DNA of 64,000 nucleotides, taken from assembly GCA_028704555.1 (NCBI GenBank), contig JAQWFD010000003.1:12687-76686 (forward strand). Reading direction: 5' to 3'. Made by a program: the position numbers and the translations under genes. Below, in pieces: positions 9,132-21,649 of this stretch. The DNA is from Desulfobacterales bacterium. Its GTDB lineage: Bacteria; Desulfobacterota; Desulfobacteria; Desulfobacterales; JAQWFD01. Each line of letters starts with the position of its first letter. Within the stretch, counting starts at the first letter, position 1. The notes beneath the pieces were generated by a model, which was not told the origin of the DNA, made no database searches, and saw only the letters and a program-made list of their open reading frames with translations.

Positions 9132-10159
9132 AACGACATCTCAACACGCTTTTTGTAACGACGCAAGGTGCGTATCTCGCGAAAGAAGGGGAAACAGCCG
9201 TAGTAAAAGTAGAAAAAGAAGTCCGGCTGCGTGTTCCGATTCATACAATTGGCGGGATTGTCTGCTTTGGAAACGTAGGGTGCAGCCCGTTTTTAATGGG
9301 GTTTTGCGCCGAACGCGATGTGGCGATTAGCTTTCTGTCCGAGCATGGGCGGTTCCTGGCGCGGGTTCAGGGGCCGGTTTCCGGAAATGTTCTCTTGCGA
9401 AGGGAGCAATATCGGCGTGCGGATGATCCGGATACATCCGCCGAAATGGCAAGATCGGTGATCACAGGCAAGATTTGCAATTGCCGGACGGTTCTGGGGC
9501 GGGCCTTGAGAGATCATGGTGATAAGCCGGGTGCGGACAGAATTCAACATGCGTCGAAGCGGCTCGCGGCTTCTCTGAAATCGTTGGCTCTGGAGAAATC
9601 CCTGGATGCAGTTCGCGGGATTGAAGGGGATGCCGCGAATATGTATTTCAGCGTATTTGACCATTTGATAACGTCCCAGAAGAAAGACTTTTCCTTTCAT
9701 GGAAGGAGCCGTCGGCCACCCCTGGACAAGGTGAACTGCCTCTTGTCCTTTTTGTATACCCTTGTAATGCACGATGTTCGCTCCGCCCTTGAATCGGTGG
9801 GGCTGGACCCGGCGGTCGGTTTTTTACACCGGGACAGGCCCGGGAGGCCCAGCCTTGCGCTTGACATAATGGAGGAATTCAGGCCGTTCATCGCCGATCG
9901 TATGGCGCTTTCCCTTATAAATCTGTCTCAGGTGCAGAAAAAGGGGTTCGAAAAATCTGAATCCGGTGCGGTTCTGATGGACAATGAAACACGAAAGACC
10001 CTTCTTGTTGCCTATCAGAAACGAAAACAGGATGAGATTGTGCATCCGTTTCTTAATGAAAAAGTTACCATCGGGTTATTATTCCATACTCAAGCTTTAC
10101 TGCTGGCCCGTTATCTGAGGGGGGATCTGGATGGATATCCGTCATTTATCTGGAAATAG
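9128..10159 (+). CDS. cas1: CRISPR integrase Cas1 (type I-C)
   Basis: The protein is 343 residues, the standard length. The metal-binding triad of the spacer integrase is visible: Glu166 in RGIEGDAAN, His234 in GFLHRDRPGRPSLALD and Glu249 in IMEEFRP. Together with Cas2 it inserts new spacers at the leader end of the array. It is translationally coupled to cas4 upstream and separated by 11 bases from cas2. Nothing suggests damage. Confidence 0.96.
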   Translation: MKRHLNTLFVTTQGAYLAKEGETAVVKVEKEVRLRVPIHTIGGIVCFGNVGCSPFLMGFCAERDVAISFLSEHGRFLARVQGPVSGNVLLRREQYRRADDPDTSAEMARSVITGKICNCRTVLGRALRDHGDKPGADRIQHASKRLAASLKSLALEKSLDAVRGIEGDAANMYFSVFDHLITSQKKDFSFHGRSRRPPLDKVNCLLSFLYTLVMHDVRSALESVGLDPAVGFLHRDRPGRPSLALDIMEEFRPFIADRMALSLINLSQVQKKGFEKSESGAVLMDNETRKTLLVAYQKRKQDEIVHPFLNEKVTIGLLFHTQALLLARYLRGDLDGYPSFIWK

Positions 10160-10170
10160 GGGAGAAGGGT

Positions 10171-10461
10171 ATGCTTGTGCTTGTCAGCTATGATGTAGCA
10201 ACAACCGAGGATGGTGGGCAGCGTCGTTTGCGCAGGGTGGCGAAGGCGTGTCTTGATTATGGACAACGTGTTCAATACTCTGTGTTTGAATGTATTGTTG
10301 ATCCTGCACAGTGGACTATGCTGAGGCAGAGGCTTATCAGTGAAATAGACCAGAAATCAGACAGCCTGAGATTTTATTTTTTGGGCTCTAACTGGAAGCA
10401 TCGGGTTGAGCATGTGGGTGCCAAGGAGGCCATTGATCAGGAAGGCCCGCTGATAGTCTGA
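10171..10461 (+). CDS. cas2: CRISPR adaptation protein Cas2
   Basis: The product is 96 residues, starting MLVLVSYDVATTEDGGQRRL. It has the ferredoxin-like fold signature of Cas2, with Asp8 at the expected metal position and a conserved YGQRVQYSVFECIVD segment. It bridges the Cas1 dimers in the integration complex. It is the last cas gene before the leader and array, 184 bases from the first repeat. Confidence 0.95.
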   Translation: MLVLVSYDVATTEDGGQRRLRRVAKACLDYGQRVQYSVFECIVDPAQWTMLRQRLISEIDQKSDSLRFYFLGSNWKHRVEHVGAKEAIDQEGPLIV

Positions 10462-14910
<4,449 letters not shown>

Positions 14911-15091
14911 ATCGAAGGATGGAAAATGGGACAGGCAAATTATGACTTGACAGTCATGACTGAAATGAATAGATAATAAACAATCATCAAAAATAAATAT
15001 TTCATACAAATTATCCTTAACAAAGCAAATATAATTGCAGGATTAGTGCAACGATATTTGTTCAGCCAATCCTTTAAGAAAGGAGTGTATC

Positions 15092-16024
15092 ATGCCGAGA
15101 ACTTCTCGAATGATAGTTTCTGATCAAAGGACAGTGTATCATGTTATGTCCCGGACGGCGTTGGACGGTTTTCCTTTTCAGGATGTCGAAAAAGACCAGA
15201 TGGTTGATATAATCCGGCGGTTCAGTTTGCTTTATTTTGCTGAAATATTGGGTTTTTGTATAATGAGCAATCACTTCCATGTACTAGTTCGAATGATTCC
15301 TGAGAACCGGTTTTCTGATAAGGAGATAAAGGAGCGGTATGAACGTTTTTACGGGAATGATGACGAATTTTCGAGAGAAAAAATTTCGTATTATCGGAGC
15401 AAGTGGTCTAGTCTCTCTGAATTTGTAAGAGAAATCAAACAGCGCTTTTCAAGGTATTATAATAAATTGCATAACAGAAGAGGTACCCTGTGGGGAGAGC
15501 GGTTTAAAAGTTGTATCGTAGAAAACGGCGAAACCCTGATAAACTGTCTGGCCTATATCGATTTGAATCCTCTTCGTGCCGGTATCGTCAGTCGTCCTGA
15601 AGATTATCGCTGGAATTCGCTCGGATATCATGTACAGCAGGGCAATAAGGATGGTTTCCTTTCTTTTGATTTTGGTCTGGTTGAATTTGGGGTACCGGAT
15701 GAAAGGGAGAGATTGAGACGCTATCGACGATATGTCTATGAAGCGGGGGCTGTCAATCGAACGGATAAAAATTTTGTTAAGGTGATTGATAAGAAAATTT
15801 TAGAAAAAGAACGGGATAGCGGATTTAATATAGGCAGGATAAAAAGGTTCCGATACCGTACCCGATATTTTACAGATTCAGGAATTATTGGAACAAAAGC
15901 GTTTGTTGCGGAGAATTATCAGCGTTTCAAGCATCTGTTTCAATCCGGGACTGAAAAAAAGCCGAAGCCCGTTAAAGGGCTCAACGGGATGTACTCGTTA
16001 AAGCGTCTTTCAGAATCGATTTAG
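15092..16024 (+). CDS. REP-associated tyrosine transposase (RAYT, Y1 family)
   Basis: The protein is 310 residues and looks complete. It carries the HUH metal-binding motif at His61 and His63 (MSNHFHVLV), a candidate catalytic tyrosine at 122 or 123 (RYYNKLHNRRGTLWGERF) and the usual NCLAYIDLNPLRAGIV segment near 145-165. RAYTs are single-strand nucleases tied to REP palindromes and are usually single-copy and domesticated. It starts behind AAAGGAG, 180 bases after the last CRISPR repeat. It is not the source of the nearby relics, whose C-terminal sequences differ. Confidence 0.9.
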   Translation: MPRTSRMIVSDQRTVYHVMSRTALDGFPFQDVEKDQMVDIIRRFSLLYFAEILGFCIMSNHFHVLVRMIPENRFSDKEIKERYERFYGNDDEFSREKISYYRSKWSSLSEFVREIKQRFSRYYNKLHNRRGTLWGERFKSCIVENGETLINCLAYIDLNPLRAGIVSRPEDYRWNSLGYHVQQGNKDGFLSFDFGLVEFGVPDERERLRRYRRYVYEAGAVNRTDKNFVKVIDKKILEKERDSGFNIGRIKRFRYRTRYFTDSGIIGTKAFVAENYQRFKHLFQSGTEKKPKPVKGLNGMYSLKRLSESI

Positions 16025-16060
16025 GACCAATCCTGAAGAAAGAAAGAGGGGGCAGGTAGA

Positions 16061-16150
16061 TTATGCTTCCGCCTTCGCAAACAGCATCAGGTCATAAATC
16101 AGATTCTTCCGATTCAGCCGTATCTCATCCAAGGCATCAAAGAAATTTTT
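16061..16150 (-). repeat. Coding-type repeat fragment (partner at 17318-17383)
   Basis: On the minus strand the segment reads FFDALDEIRLNRKNLIYDLM and ends LFAKAEA-stop. A second copy at 17318-17383 reads KFFDALDEIRLNRTDLIHD and diverges after that. The two are clearly related at DNA level. I do not recognise the parent protein. Both pieces flank the iron-sulfur flavoprotein gene, so they may be the tails of a duplicated, now decayed gene. Confidence 0.6.
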
Positions 16151-16179
16151 TCATATTTTTCGTGGAAGAAGGCAATTGT

Positions 16180-16546
16180 TTCGATCTCGGATAGCCGAAT
16201 TGTTGCGTTGTAAGGGTACTACGATGCATCGTATCTCCTACGAAGAAGGCATAGTTTGCATGTCCCTTTGCGGTGCTTTGCTTCCCGAGACGGGGACCCT
16301 TTGCTATGCATGGGCGTTTTTTCCAAATCATGCACACTTTTTTTTTAGAACGCGTTCAATTCCTCTTGCCACATTGATGAGAAGATTGTTTACTGGATAC
16401 GGTGTCAGTTTCAACAAGAGGCACACACGGGGGCCAACTGTTTCAGAACCGATCCGAGGCTTAAGAATGAGCGTTGCCGGGGTTGGATACTCAGTGGAGA
16501 GGGCCAAATCATCGCTTGCGAAAATAATTTTCAGCTATTAGAATGA
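16180..16546 (+). pseudogene. RAYT transposase relic with internal deletion
   Basis: The frame shows CYAWAFFPNHAHFFFRT (the HUH motif region) and PLATLMRRLFTGYGVSFNKR, both typical of a second RAYT type. A frameshift then precedes GQLFQNR, after which the middle of the protein is missing. The sequence jumps to the tail LRMSVAGVGYSVER, where one lost G shifts the frame again. Its last part is a diverged copy of the elements at 74-299 and 778-1002. Confidence 0.8.
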
Positions 16547-16568
16547 GTTTTTGAAAATTTTAAGGGCG
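16461..16568 (+). repeat. Third, diverged copy of the RAYT 3'-end repeat
   Basis: These 108 bases match the right end of the elements at 74-299 and 778-1002, up to and including the inverted end TTGAAAATTTTAAGGGCG. Orientation is the same. The three copies therefore bracket the whole cas operon and CRISPR array. Confidence 0.85.
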
Positions 16569-16606
16569 ATATCTGAACGTATTTTTCTGATGGAAAAAGG
16601 AGCATC

Positions 16607-17248
16607 ATGAAAACATCCAGAGATCTGATTCAACAAAGTGTAAAAGGTTTAAGTCCGATGCCCCGGGTTCTGGGAGTTTCCGGCAGCCCGCGAAAGGGTG
16701 GAAATTCTTATGTCATTTTGAAGCAGATTTTGACCGGAGCCCAACAGGCAGGCAGGACGTGCGATATCATCGAATTGAAGGATTACGGGTTTCAGGGATG
16801 CATCGGCTGTGAACAGTGTCGAAAAAACAAAATCTGTACGGGATTGAATGACGGAATGACGCTGCTGTATCCGTCTATTCTCGAGTCCAGGGGACTGGTG
16901 TTGGTATGTCCTACCCACAACTACAATGTGACTGCCTGGATGAAAGCGTTCATCGACCGGATGTACTGTTTTTATGATTTTCAGAATGACCGCCCCCGTT
17001 CGTGGTCCAGCCGGTTGTGCGGACAGGGGAGAAAAGCGGTCATTGCCGCGATCTGTGAGCAGGAATCAAAAAAAGATATGGGAATGACGCTTGATGCCAT
17101 GCGCCTCCCCCTGGAAGCCCTGGGATATGAGATCGTTGCCGAATTGCCTGTCCTGGCCGTATTCGACAAAGCAAAAGTCCGGGAGCAGAAAGTAACTCTG
17201 GAAAAAGCAACCCAACTGGGAGTCGAACTGGCCGGACAGCTTGCCTGA
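16607..17248 (+). CDS. Iron-sulfur flavoprotein / NADPH-dependent FMN reductase family
   Basis: This 213-residue flavodoxin-like protein has an early FMN phosphate loop (SGSPRKGGNSYVI, about residues 25-37). It is followed by a compact cysteine motif, GCIGCEQCRKNKIC, around 64-77, as in archaeal and deltaproteobacterial iron-sulfur flavoproteins that bind a 4Fe-4S cluster beside FMN. Such proteins move electrons between ferredoxin and unknown acceptors. It starts behind AAAGGAG. A decayed copy of its 3' end lies at 26960-27045. Confidence 0.85.
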   Translation: MKTSRDLIQQSVKGLSPMPRVLGVSGSPRKGGNSYVILKQILTGAQQAGRTCDIIELKDYGFQGCIGCEQCRKNKICTGLNDGMTLLYPSILESRGLVLVCPTHNYNVTAWMKAFIDRMYCFYDFQNDRPRSWSSRLCGQGRKAVIAAICEQESKKDMGMTLDAMRLPLEALGYEIVAELPVLAVFDKAKVREQKVTLEKATQLGVELAGQLA

Positions 17249-17251
17249 GGT

Positions 17252-17310
17252 CAGTCCTCAGTCCTCAGTCCTCAGTCCTTTGGTCTCTGGTCTCTGGTCT
17301 CTGATCTCTG
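17252..17310. repeat. Short tandem repeats after the flavoprotein gene
   Basis: About four copies of a 7-base unit (CAGTCCT) are followed by about four copies of another 7-base unit (GGTCTCT). The same motif in the same position follows the flavoprotein remnant at 26960-27045, so tail and repeats were duplicated together. Confidence 0.85.
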
Positions 17311-17317
17311 GACATCC

Positions 17318-17383
17318 GGTCATGAATCAGATCCGTCCGATTCAGGCGTATTTCATCCAAAGCATCAAAGAATTTATCTCCAT
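17318..17383 (-). repeat. Coding-type repeat fragment (partner at 16061-16150)
   Basis: The minus strand reads KFFDALDEIRLNRTDLIHD, closely matching the fragment at 16061-16150. It continues into the short tandem repeats without a stop of its own. No parent gene is present in the window. Confidence 0.55.
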
Positions 17384-17533
17384 TTAATGGTTAAATCTAT
17401 CGGTAAGGTTCTGTTTGACACCAGCACCGGTATGCATCAAAATATATAAAGGCTTTATCACTGGCGGTTTTTCATATGTCTGTTCATCCTCCCCTGCGAT
17501 AAATTATCTCTAAAATCCGATCGGACAACACCC

Positions 17534-18024
17534 ATGCTGAACGTCATTTTGACGGAAATAGCTGTGCTGGCGATATATATGAGCCTGTGGTTCGTTTTTG
17601 GCGCTGCGGAAAAGCGATTTGACGTGGCGGACACGGGCCTGGGGCCCCGGGTTTGTTCTGTGTGCGGTCACCGCCTGGTGCTTTACCGGCCGGGATTTTT
17701 TGGCGAAGCGTGCTGGTGACGGTGATGATTGCCCTATGGGCCATACGCCTGGCGGTTCATATCGGTTTAATCAGTACCCGGGTACATTTTTCCGGCATTG
17801 CGATCGCCTGCTGAAAGACAACGGGCGAATGCTGCTCCAGTCCATTGTGATAAACGATCAGGCATAATATTTTTCCCGGCCCCTGTCTGGCGGCCGTTAC
17901 GCCGATCATGAATGCGGTAACCGCGCAAACGGATATGCGCCTGTTTTATATGGAAGAGATCGCCGCCGCCTGGTCTTTCATCCTGCCCCTGCTCGTGTCC
18001 GGTGTATTCATAATTTTGGGATGA
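17534..18024 (+). pseudogene. Mosaic relic: DUF1295-like start joined to a Cfa-like methyltransferase piece
   Basis: The start, MLNVILTEIAVLAIYMSLWF, then RFDVADTG and (after frameshifts) VLVTVMIALWAIRLAVHIGL, resembles the N terminus of DUF1295 membrane proteins. From about 17775 the text changes to FFRHCDRLLKDNGRMLLQSI. After another shift comes IFPGPCLAAVTPIMNAVTAQ and TDMRLFYMEEIAAAW, which resembles cyclopropane-fatty-acyl-phospholipid synthase. It ends with a hydrophobic stretch and a stop at 18024. Such genes are often neighbours, so I infer deletions fused remnants of a lipid-modification cluster. Confidence 0.6.
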
Positions 18025-18404
18025 GTTCTATCATCGGCCATTGCATCATCCCCGTGGGAATCCAGTCCTGTCCCGGCAAAGAAAAACCAGCCGCCTCCGT
18101 AAAATACCAGCCGCAAAAAATCACAAAAAAATCTTTTTGCGATTTTTTCGACGCTTGGCGGCTATTGGCAAACATAAAACATAATGCCCCTGTTTTTCCC
18201 CCGCGTTCTTGCGGTGGGAGGACGAATCAACCGCGGAAACAATATTCAGCTGAAAAACTGGAAGCCTCTGTGGTTAAAGTAGCGTCGAAGGCATTGTTTT
18301 TTGGTTGAAAAAATATTTATGGGATCGGGGCCCTATCCGGCAAACGAAAAGTATGTTAAAAACAGAAGAATTTTTTTATGGTTTTTTGAACGGGAGTGAG
18401 CGCA
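18025..18404. other. Intergenic region upstream of the AraC regulator
   Basis: No gene is supported. Around 18113-18156 an imperfect A/T-rich hairpin ends in a T run (CTTTTTGCGATTTTTT). It may be an old terminator for the decayed genes upstream. Confidence 0.4.
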
Positions 18405-19301
18405 ATGATAAAGCCTTCAGAGATATCTACGGCTGATTTCAAGTCCCGCGGAATAGGACCGATCGGCTTTGACTTTGCCGATCTTGCAGACGTCTATGGC
18501 CGGATTGGGAATCTGATGATCGAACCCCATCGCCATAGTTTTTATGAGGTGATATGGTTCACCCGGAGCCTCGGCAAACATTTTGTGGATTTTGCAGCGT
18601 ATGATATCCGGCCGAATACGTTGTTTTTCATTTCAAAAAACCAGGTCCATTCTTATGAGAAACGAAATGATATCCAGGGGCACCTGATGAGGTTTCAGGA
18701 AAATTTTGTTCGTAAGCTGCCGGACGATCGCATGGCCTGGTTCCATTATTCGTTGTTTAAACCCGGGACGCCGCCTTTTCGACTGATTCCGGATTCAAAG
18801 TGTTCTTTTTTTTCAACGCTTATCACTCTGATTCAGCGGGAGACCGGATCTTCCGATCAACATCGCCATGAAGACATGCTTCTGGACCTGCTGGACGCGT
18901 TTTTGATAGAAGCCGAGCGCATCGAGCCCGAATATGATAGCAGCTCGATGGAACAACAGACCATCATGAACGTTTATTATGAATTTGTTTCTCACCTTGA
19001 GCAGCACTACACGGAACATTATCGGGTAGAGCAGTATGCAGAGCTCGTGAAGCTGTCTCCCAAACGATTGTCGGAGATTTGCCGGACGGTTACCGGCATG
19101 ACGGCAAAAAAACTGATCGAGGAGCGTGTGGTTCTTGAAGCCAAGCGCTATATCAGGTATTCCGGATTGAGCATCAAACAGGTCTGCCATCGTCTGGGTT
19201 TCGAAGATCCCGCCTATTTCAGCAAATTTTTCAAGAAAGTGACATCGACAAGCCCCACTCAATTTCGTCAAGCCGTTTCCGAAATGTACAAGCAAAAATG
19301 A
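18405..19301 (+). CDS. AraC-family transcriptional regulator
   Basis: The protein is about 298 residues from the ATG at 18405, which lies eight bases behind GGGAG. A GTG nine bases earlier is the alternative start. The N-terminal half looks like a cupin-type sensor (PHRHSFYEVIWFTR, then FISKNQVHSYE). The C-terminal 100 residues form the double helix-turn-helix, including LSIKQVCHRLGFEDPAYFSK. It lies just upstream of the sigma-54 activator and the molybdoenzyme operon and may control either. Its ligand is unknown. Confidence 0.88.
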   Translation: MIKPSEISTADFKSRGIGPIGFDFADLADVYGRIGNLMIEPHRHSFYEVIWFTRSLGKHFVDFAAYDIRPNTLFFISKNQVHSYEKRNDIQGHLMRFQENFVRKLPDDRMAWFHYSLFKPGTPPFRLIPDSKCSFFSTLITLIQRETGSSDQHRHEDMLLDLLDAFLIEAERIEPEYDSSSMEQQTIMNVYYEFVSHLEQHYTEHYRVEQYAELVKLSPKRLSEICRTVTGMTAKKLIEERVVLEAKRYIRYSGLSIKQVCHRLGFEDPAYFSKFFKKVTSTSPTQFRQAVSEMYKQK

Positions 19302-19466
19302 TGTTTGTCCATTTACCCCCTGGATTTTCATATGGTAAGTCTTATACTGAATTGTCAGTCGTCGTGCCGGCGGTCTGTCAACTCTGCCCTTAAATGAGAC
19401 TGAAACGGAAATGCCGTATGCAGGCATGCGGCCATCTGAAATGAATGCGAATTCGATGGGAAACTG

Positions 19467-21323
19467 ATGAACTGTTGCGAAAAATTTACCGCGGTTAAAG
19501 AAGCACCCTTTCTGAACGAATTTAATGAAACCGGGTATGCAAAACCCAAAAACCGGACATTCCAGAGCCTTTTTGAAACAACCGGTGCGGGTACGGTGAT
19601 CATTGAAAAAGACATGACCATTTCCATGGCCAATTTAACCTTTGAAAGGCTGACCGGTTATGATCGCCGGGAGATTCAGAACCGTATGAAGTTTACGGCT
19701 CTGCTTCACCCCGATGAAGTGGAACAGATCAAGGGCTATCATGTGAACCGGCGAAAGTGCGGGAATATTCCTCCAACCTATGAATGCCGGATTGTAACCC
19801 GCTTAAACGAGATCCGCCATGTTGTTCTGGAGGCGGCCATCATTCCGGAAACCGGTAAAAGCATTATTTCCATTATTGATATTTCCGACCGCATCTGTAT
19901 CGAAAAAGCGTTGTGTCAAAGCATTAAACAGCAACTGAATCTGCTGGAAAATTTGCCGGGCATGGCGTATCGACGATGCAACGATGCGCATTTTTCAATG
20001 GCGTTTATGAGCGACGGCTGCTCTGCGTTGACCGGGTATTCACGATGCAGCCTGATTTGCGAAAAAGAAAACGGCTACCACGAATTGATTCATCCTGAAG
20101 ATCGGGATCGTATTCGGCAGCGGATTGCTAAAGCCTTGATGAACAAGGAACCGTTTCGGATTCATTACCGAATCCGGACAGCATCAGGACAAGAAAAATG
20201 GGTGTGGGATCAGGGGATCGGAATTTTTTCAGAAACCGGTGATCTGTTGTCGATTGACGGATATATTTCAGATTTCACCATGTTTAAAAAAATCGAAAAT
20301 ATCTACAAACAGCGGCATCAGGTACTTCAGGGAGAAAATACAAGGCTGCGCTCCTATATCAAAGAATGCTGCGGCAGGGGATTCTGCGGTATTATCGGAG
20401 TGAGCAAAGCCATGCGTGAGGTATATGAGCTGATATTAAAAACCGCGGACATCGATGACAATGTGGTGATACACGGTGAATCCGGAACCGGCAAGGAACT
20501 GGTGGCACGAGCCGTTCACGAACAAAGCAGATACCGCAACGGGAATTTTGTCGTGGTCAACTGCGGTGCTATTCCCCAATCCATTATTGAGAGTGAATTT
20601 TTTGGTTATAAAAAAGGGGCGTTTACAAACGCCGGTCAAGACAAGCCGGGGTATCTGGATGCAGCCGCGGGCGGTACGCTTTTTCTCGATGAACTGGAGG
20701 AAATGAGTCTGAATATGCAGGTTAAAATGCTCCGGGCGATCGAGGGAAGGGGATATACGCCGGTGGGCGATACCCGGGTGAAACAATCAAACTGCCGGAT
20801 TGTGACGGCCACCAATAAAAATTTGAATGATCTGGTCCATGCAGGGACCATGCGGGAAGATTTTTATTTCCGGATCAACATCATTCCGATTCACGTACCG
20901 CCGTTGAGAGACCGAAAGGAAGACATCCCCCTGCTCGTCGACTATTTCATGAAGCAGCATGGCAACGGAGACGAACCAAAGATAGACGATGCCATGTTTC
21001 AGCAATTGATGGCATATGGGTGGCCCGGCAATGTCCGGGAGCTGGAAAATGCGATTCATCGTTATGTGACGTTGGGGGAAATGGATTTTATGAAACAGGG
21101 GGGCAGCACCGGCGTTTCCGGGACATGTAATTCGGAAATTGTTGTGCAGGAGTCGGCTTCGGATGATTTCAAACCCCTTTATAACGCGGTACAGGATTTC
21201 GAGAAGCAATATATTTTTAAGCTTATGGACAAGTACCGATGGCATAAATCACGTGTCGCTGAAATTCTGGGCATTGATCGCCGGACATTGTATCGAAAAT
21301 TAAAGGCGTTCGGACTGGCGTAG
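19467..21323 (+). CDS. PAS-PAS sigma-54-dependent activator with a GAFTNA loop
   Basis: This 618-residue enhancer-binding protein has two PAS-like sensor regions (about 30-140 and 165-280), an AAA+ domain (about 305-530) and a C-terminal Fis-type helix-turn-helix (VAEILGIDRRTLYRKLKAFG). The AAA+ domain shows Walker A GESGTGKE (337-344) and Walker B GGTLFLDEL (402-410). The sigma-54 contact loop reads GAFTNA (384-389) rather than GAFTGA. A sigma-54-type promoter and two dyads lie between it and the molybdoenzyme operon, so it probably activates that operon. Confidence 0.9.
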   Translation: MNCCEKFTAVKEAPFLNEFNETGYAKPKNRTFQSLFETTGAGTVIIEKDMTISMANLTFERLTGYDRREIQNRMKFTALLHPDEVEQIKGYHVNRRKCGNIPPTYECRIVTRLNEIRHVVLEAAIIPETGKSIISIIDISDRICIEKALCQSIKQQLNLLENLPGMAYRRCNDAHFSMAFMSDGCSALTGYSRCSLICEKENGYHELIHPEDRDRIRQRIAKALMNKEPFRIHYRIRTASGQEKWVWDQGIGIFSETGDLLSIDGYISDFTMFKKIENIYKQRHQVLQGENTRLRSYIKECCGRGFCGIIGVSKAMREVYELILKTADIDDNVVIHGESGTGKELVARAVHEQSRYRNGNFVVVNCGAIPQSIIESEFFGYKKGAFTNAGQDKPGYLDAAAGGTLFLDELEEMSLNMQVKMLRAIEGRGYTPVGDTRVKQSNCRIVTATNKNLNDLVHAGTMREDFYFRINIIPIHVPPLRDRKEDIPLLVDYFMKQHGNGDEPKIDDAMFQQLMAYGWPGNVRELENAIHRYVTLGEMDFMKQGGSTGVSGTCNSEIVVQESASDDFKPLYNAVQDFEKQYIFKLMDKYRWHKSRVAEILGIDRRTLYRKLKAFGLA

Positions 21324-21345
21324 TGCATTGGGCGCGTCGTTTTGG

Positions 21346-21357
21346 GACAAATCTGTC
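21346..21357. promoter_or_regulatory. Candidate activator half-site dyad 1
   Basis: GACA-AATC-TGTC forms a short inverted repeat about 160 bases upstream of the sigma-54 promoter. The distance is typical of enhancer sites. The TGACA-type half-site resembles the dyad at 21411-21426. This is a tentative call. Confidence 0.35.
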
Positions 21358-21410
21358 ACTTAACTTCATATCAAATAAAAACAACCTGTTATATCCAATA
21401 AACCGATTAC

Positions 21411-21426
21411 GTGACATAATAGTCAC
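21411..21426. promoter_or_regulatory. Candidate activator dyad 2
   Basis: GTGAC-ATAATA-GTCAC is a perfect 5-bp inverted repeat with a six-base gap. It lies about 85 bases upstream of the predicted -24 element, a plausible place for the PAS sigma-54 activator encoded next door. Confidence 0.45.
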
Positions 21427-21506
21427 ATCCTGCCGTTATCCACCGTTTTTATTCTTTATGCCAAAAAAACCAATAAAAACAGATTGATAAATATTTATTT
21501 CCTGTA

Positions 21507-21522
21507 TGGCACGGTTTTTTCA
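21507..21522 (+). promoter_or_regulatory. Sigma-54 promoter of the molybdoenzyme operon
   Basis: TGGCACGGTTTTTTCA fits the -24/-12 consensus TGGCACG-N4-TTGCA with one mismatch in the -12 box. It lies about 128 bases before the catalytic-subunit start and just downstream of the sigma-54 activator gene. Confidence 0.65.
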
Positions 21523-21649
21523 TAACATACCGGTTATGGACTGGATCGTTTTTTTGGATATTGCACACGTCTGGCGTATTGAAATGATCAAAACGCGGAA
21601 TACACCGGGCAACTCGATTGCAAATTGAAAATTGAATGAGAGGTATTTA

